Assembly: GCA_001314845.1 (NCBI GenBank)
Contig: LJZQ01000007.1
Location: 1 to 64,000 of the forward strand
Reading direction: 5' to 3'
From: Marinobacter excellens HL-55
GTDB lineage: Bacteria > Pseudomonadota > Gammaproteobacteria > Pseudomonadales > Oleiphilaceae
Length of the DNA stretch: 64,000 nt
The notes under the pieces were generated by a model. It made no database searches, was not told the DNA's origin, and worked only from the letters and a program-made list of their open reading frames with translations. How positions within the stretch are numbered: position 1 is the stretch's first letter; every line of letters begins with the position of its first letter. This document shows, piece after piece, positions 61,190 through 64,000 of the stretch. The position numbers and the translations under genes were made by a program.

Positions 61190-61648
61190 ATGGCCAGATG
61201 GCTGGTCAAAACCGAACCCTCGGAATGCAGCATCGACGACTTTGCCGCCAAATCGGGCGCCAGCATTCCGTGGGATGGCGTCAGGAACTATCAGGCCCGG
61301 AACTTTCTGTCACAGATGGTAGAGGGCGACGAAGTCTTTGTTTACCATTCCAGCTGCAAACACATCGGCATCGCCGGCGTAGTGACGGTCACCCGAAGCG
61401 CCTACCCGGACCCAAGCCAGTTTGATCCAGCATCGCCCTACCACGACCGCAAAAGCACCCCGGAGAAACCCCGCTGGCAAGCGGTGGATATGAGTTTTGT
61501 CTGCAAACTTCCGCGGCTGATCACTCTGGATGAACTGAAATCCCTCCCCGGCCTGGGTGACCTGGCACTGATCAGGAAGGGCAACCGACTCTCAGTGATG
61601 CCGGTCAGTGATGAAGCGTGGCAGGTCATTCTACAACAGGTCGGATAG
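61190..61648 (+). CDS. EVE domain-containing protein
   Basis: MARWLVKTEPSECSIDDFAAK...WDGVRNYQARNFLSQMVEGDEVFVYHSS. Confidence 0.93.
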   Translation: MARWLVKTEPSECSIDDFAAKSGASIPWDGVRNYQARNFLSQMVEGDEVFVYHSSCKHIGIAGVVTVTRSAYPDPSQFDPASPYHDRKSTPEKPRWQAVDMSFVCKLPRLITLDELKSLPGLGDLALIRKGNRLSVMPVSDEAWQVILQQVG

Positions 61649-61676
61649 CCAGAAGCTGATCCGACCTGTGCTTCTC

Positions 61677-63029
61677 TCATTCGTCGTGAGGGATCGGGTC
61701 AGGGCTCCTGTCCCAGCCTACCAGTGCCAAGGTGGCCACAACGCCGATCAACAGTCCCTGCCAGGGTTCAAAGAACGCCAGTGAAGCACCAATCAATACC
61801 ACGGTACCCCGGGAGGCATTGCTGCGCGGAATCGACATGGCTATGTAGGCACAGGCAAACCCTGTAAGCACCAGCGTAAGTGACAGCGCCACGCCCAGCA
61901 AAGGCTTGAGCCCCGTCAGCAACGGCAACAGGAAGTAGATAAACGGTATGCCCATCAGATAGTAGGAAGCCAGCCCGCTGTGCAGACTGTTCATCGCCTT
62001 GGGGCCCTGCTTCCAGCGCTGCACCACAATGACGTGCACGCCGGTCCAGACCGCCCCCTGAGTCGGGAAGAACGGGGCGACAATGCCCATAATGGCGTTA
62101 CGAATCGACAGGGAAAAGTGAGTGCGGTTGAGGTTAATGTCGATGTGCTCGTCCTTACGGGCCTTCAACCCTTCCCGCAGCACTTCGTTACCAGTGACCA
62201 GATCCCCGAATAGAATAATGTAGGCTATCAACGCCAGAGGAATACTCTGGAGAATCATTTCTTGCGACGGCCAGCCATTGACCAGCGGCGATGCCTTCGC
62301 CAAGGCCTCACCCAGCGGCGGCACCACAATTCCCCACTGAATATCGAAATTCACTTCTCCCACCAGCGGTCCGATGAGCGCCGCGGCCAGAAAGCCCGGC
62401 AACAAGCCCAGCGCCCCCAGCAAAAAGAAGAACCGGTTTCGCTCCTTGAGCTTCTGCATCGGTACCGAGAAGGTGAAGATCAGGCAGATGGCGCAAGCCA
62501 ACCCTGTGGCAATGGGCTGCTCCAGCAGGAATCGCTCGGCATCATCCACAAATACCCGTTTAAGCGCGGCAATCGAAGCTCCAAGAATGATGCCGGCTTT
62601 GAGCGTGTCTGGCAGCCAGATGATAAAGCGCCGGCCCAACCCGGTAATGCCAAGCATCAGAACAAGCCCGGCAAACACCAGGCTCAGGGCAGTCATGGCC
62701 TGAAAGCGGCTGACCGGGTCTTCATAACCTCCGATGACAAATGCCAGAATCAGCGGCAAAGCCGGCGTTATCCACCCCCCCGCATACGGCTCGCCGAAAA
62801 CGATAACCGCCGAGGCGATTAACGATGCATGAATCATGGACAGCGCAACGGCTTCCTCAAAGCTCAAACCAAAAAAGGCGGTCATTACCGGAATCAAAGC
62901 CAGGCCCGTTGCCGCAGAGACAAAAAGTCCTTGCAAAAACTCGGACCAACACAAGCGGGTATGATAAAAGGGCACGCGAAAAGTAAACGGCCCCCAGCGC
63001 CAACCGGCTAACTCGGGTCTATCTGCCAT
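61677..63029 (-). CDS. NCS2/solute carrier 23-like permease
   Basis: 450 aa polytopic protein; FFPTQGAVWTGVHVIVVQRWKQGPKAMNSLHSG; LPDTLKAGIILGASIAALKRV. Confidence 0.65.
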   Translation of the reverse strand: MADRPELAGWRWGPFTFRVPFYHTRLCWSEFLQGLFVSAATGLALIPVMTAFFGLSFEEAVALSMIHASLIASAVIVFGEPYAGGWITPALPLILAFVIGGYEDPVSRFQAMTALSLVFAGLVLMLGITGLGRRFIIWLPDTLKAGIILGASIAALKRVFVDDAERFLLEQPIATGLACAICLIFTFSVPMQKLKERNRFFFLLGALGLLPGFLAAALIGPLVGEVNFDIQWGIVVPPLGEALAKASPLVNGWPSQEMILQSIPLALIAYIILFGDLVTGNEVLREGLKARKDEHIDINLNRTHFSLSIRNAIMGIVAPFFPTQGAVWTGVHVIVVQRWKQGPKAMNSLHSGLASYYLMGIPFIYFLLPLLTGLKPLLGVALSLTLVLTGFACAYIAMSIPRSNASRGTVVLIGASLAFFEPWQGLLIGVVATLALVGWDRSPDPIPHDE

Positions 63030-63251
63030 GGGAAGTCACTCTTTTGGATATTGTTGTTTGTCATCTGATTATGGAAATGCAAAGCCCATAGCACGAATGA
63101 ATAATTCTGATTATGAGAAATAAGCACGGCTTATTACTCACAACTACAATCACCCTCGCCACCCTTGAGCAAAATTCACGCTACCCAATTTGCCGCTGGC
63201 ACTTTAAAATTCTGCCCCCTTCACGCGAACCTTCTGGAGCCATTGTCTGCC

Positions 63252-64000
63252 ATGTCGTCCGAATTAAGCCCCACATCCGGTTTCGAACAACTGCGCCGCG
63301 TTGAGTCCAGCAAGCTGTTTCAGGGCGCTGTCATTACCATCATCATCCTGTCAGCACTGACCATTGGCGCGAAAACCTACGACGTTCCGCCGCTGGTATC
63401 CCAGAGCCTCGGTATTCTGGACAACGCCATTACCCTGTTTTTCCTGATTGAAATCCTGTTCCGTTTTGGCGTGTGCCAGAACAAAAAACGCTTTCTGCTC
63501 GATGGCTGGAACCTGTTTGATACCCTGGTGGTCGTTGGCAGCCTGATCCCCCTGGATAACGCCGAGGCCGTGCTGCTGGGTCGACTGTTGCGGGTGTTCC
63601 GGGTACTGCGACTGGTTTCAGTGGTGCCGGAGCTGCGCTTTCTGATCAACTCGCTGCTTAAAGCCATTCCGCGCATGGGTTACATCGCCCTGCTGATGTT
63701 CATTATCTTTTATATCTACGCAGCCATGGGCTCCATGTTCTTTGCGGATATTGACGAGTTCCTGTGGGGAGATGTCTCCATCGCCATGCTGACGCTGTTC
63801 CGGGTAGCCACCTTTGAAGACTGGACGGATGTGATGTACGACACCATGGCGGTATACCCGCTGAGCTGGGTCTATTACCTGACCTTTATCTTCCTGACAG
63901 CGTTCGTATTTCTGAACATGATGATCGGAGCAATACTGGAAGTGATGGGTGAAGAGCAGAATGCTAAAGAGGCCGAAAAAGCCCATGACGAGCGGGACGA
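63252..64000 (+). CDS. voltage-gated cation channel (bacterial NaV/CaV-like ion transporter), 3' end beyond the window
   Basis: S4 RLLRVFRVLRLVSVVPELR; pore FRVATFEDWTDVMYD; S6 TAFVFLNMMIGAILEVMGEEQ. Confidence 0.9.
   Translation, partial: MSSELSPTSGFEQLRRVESSKLFQGAVITIIILSALTIGAKTYDVPPLVSQSLGILDNAITLFFLIEILFRFGVCQNKKRFLLDGWNLFDTLVVVGSLIPLDNAEAVLLGRLLRVFRVLRLVSVVPELRFLINSLLKAIPRMGYIALLMFIIFYIYAAMGSMFFADIDEFLWGDVSIAMLTLFRVATFEDWTDVMYDTMAVYPLSWVYYLTFIFLTAFVFLNMMIGAILEVMGEEQNAKEAEKAHDERD

Noticed and set aside
1-64000. Search for defence systems, CRISPR arrays, prophage, integrases, retrons
   Set aside because: No spaced direct repeats, phage structural genes, reverse transcriptase, transposase or integrase ORFs recognised by reading the track and sequence.

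Overview
The window is ordinary gammaproteobacterial chromosome. The wax-ester-synthase protein at 20142-21620 looks like the Marinobacter WS2 type, so Marinobacter is my inference for the genus. I see about 60 genes and no rRNA, tRNA, CRISPR array, prophage or transposase. Main blocks, in order: DUF445/HDOD/YihY; FadL-type porin; 2-hydroxyacid dehydrogenase; TPMT; the PrkA-YeaH-SpoVR operon; TrpB2; TonB receptor plus an atypical TRAP system; bile-acid symporter; WS/DGAT; Crp-like regulator with class II aldolase and GntP; a DesT-like regulator with reductase and desaturase; nsrR/DUF454/moaA; decayed ubiV and ubiU; small stress proteins; a gutted chemoreceptor; hemN; two photolyases around a periplasmic binding protein and a tandem HAD protein; a 9-gene Mrp-type antiporter operon with three D-like subunits; a copper operon with a CopRS-like pair; MerR regulator plus cation transporter; a GlyGly-CTERM metalloprotease with a divergent rhombosortase; AEC transporter, WrbA, hemolysin-III, EVE, NCS2-like permease; and a truncated voltage-gated cation channel with an acidic filter. 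The most notable observation is 27.6-35.0 kb. It looks like the remnant of an anaerobic/denitrification gene neighbourhood: intact nsrR, moaA and hemN with candidate NsrR and ANR sites, next to ubiU, ubiV and a NIT-type chemoreceptor that each carry internal deletions and/or frameshifts. The rhombosortase/substrate/DUF6174 module and the three-D Mrp operon are the next best leads. All family calls are from reading motifs; no database search was run.
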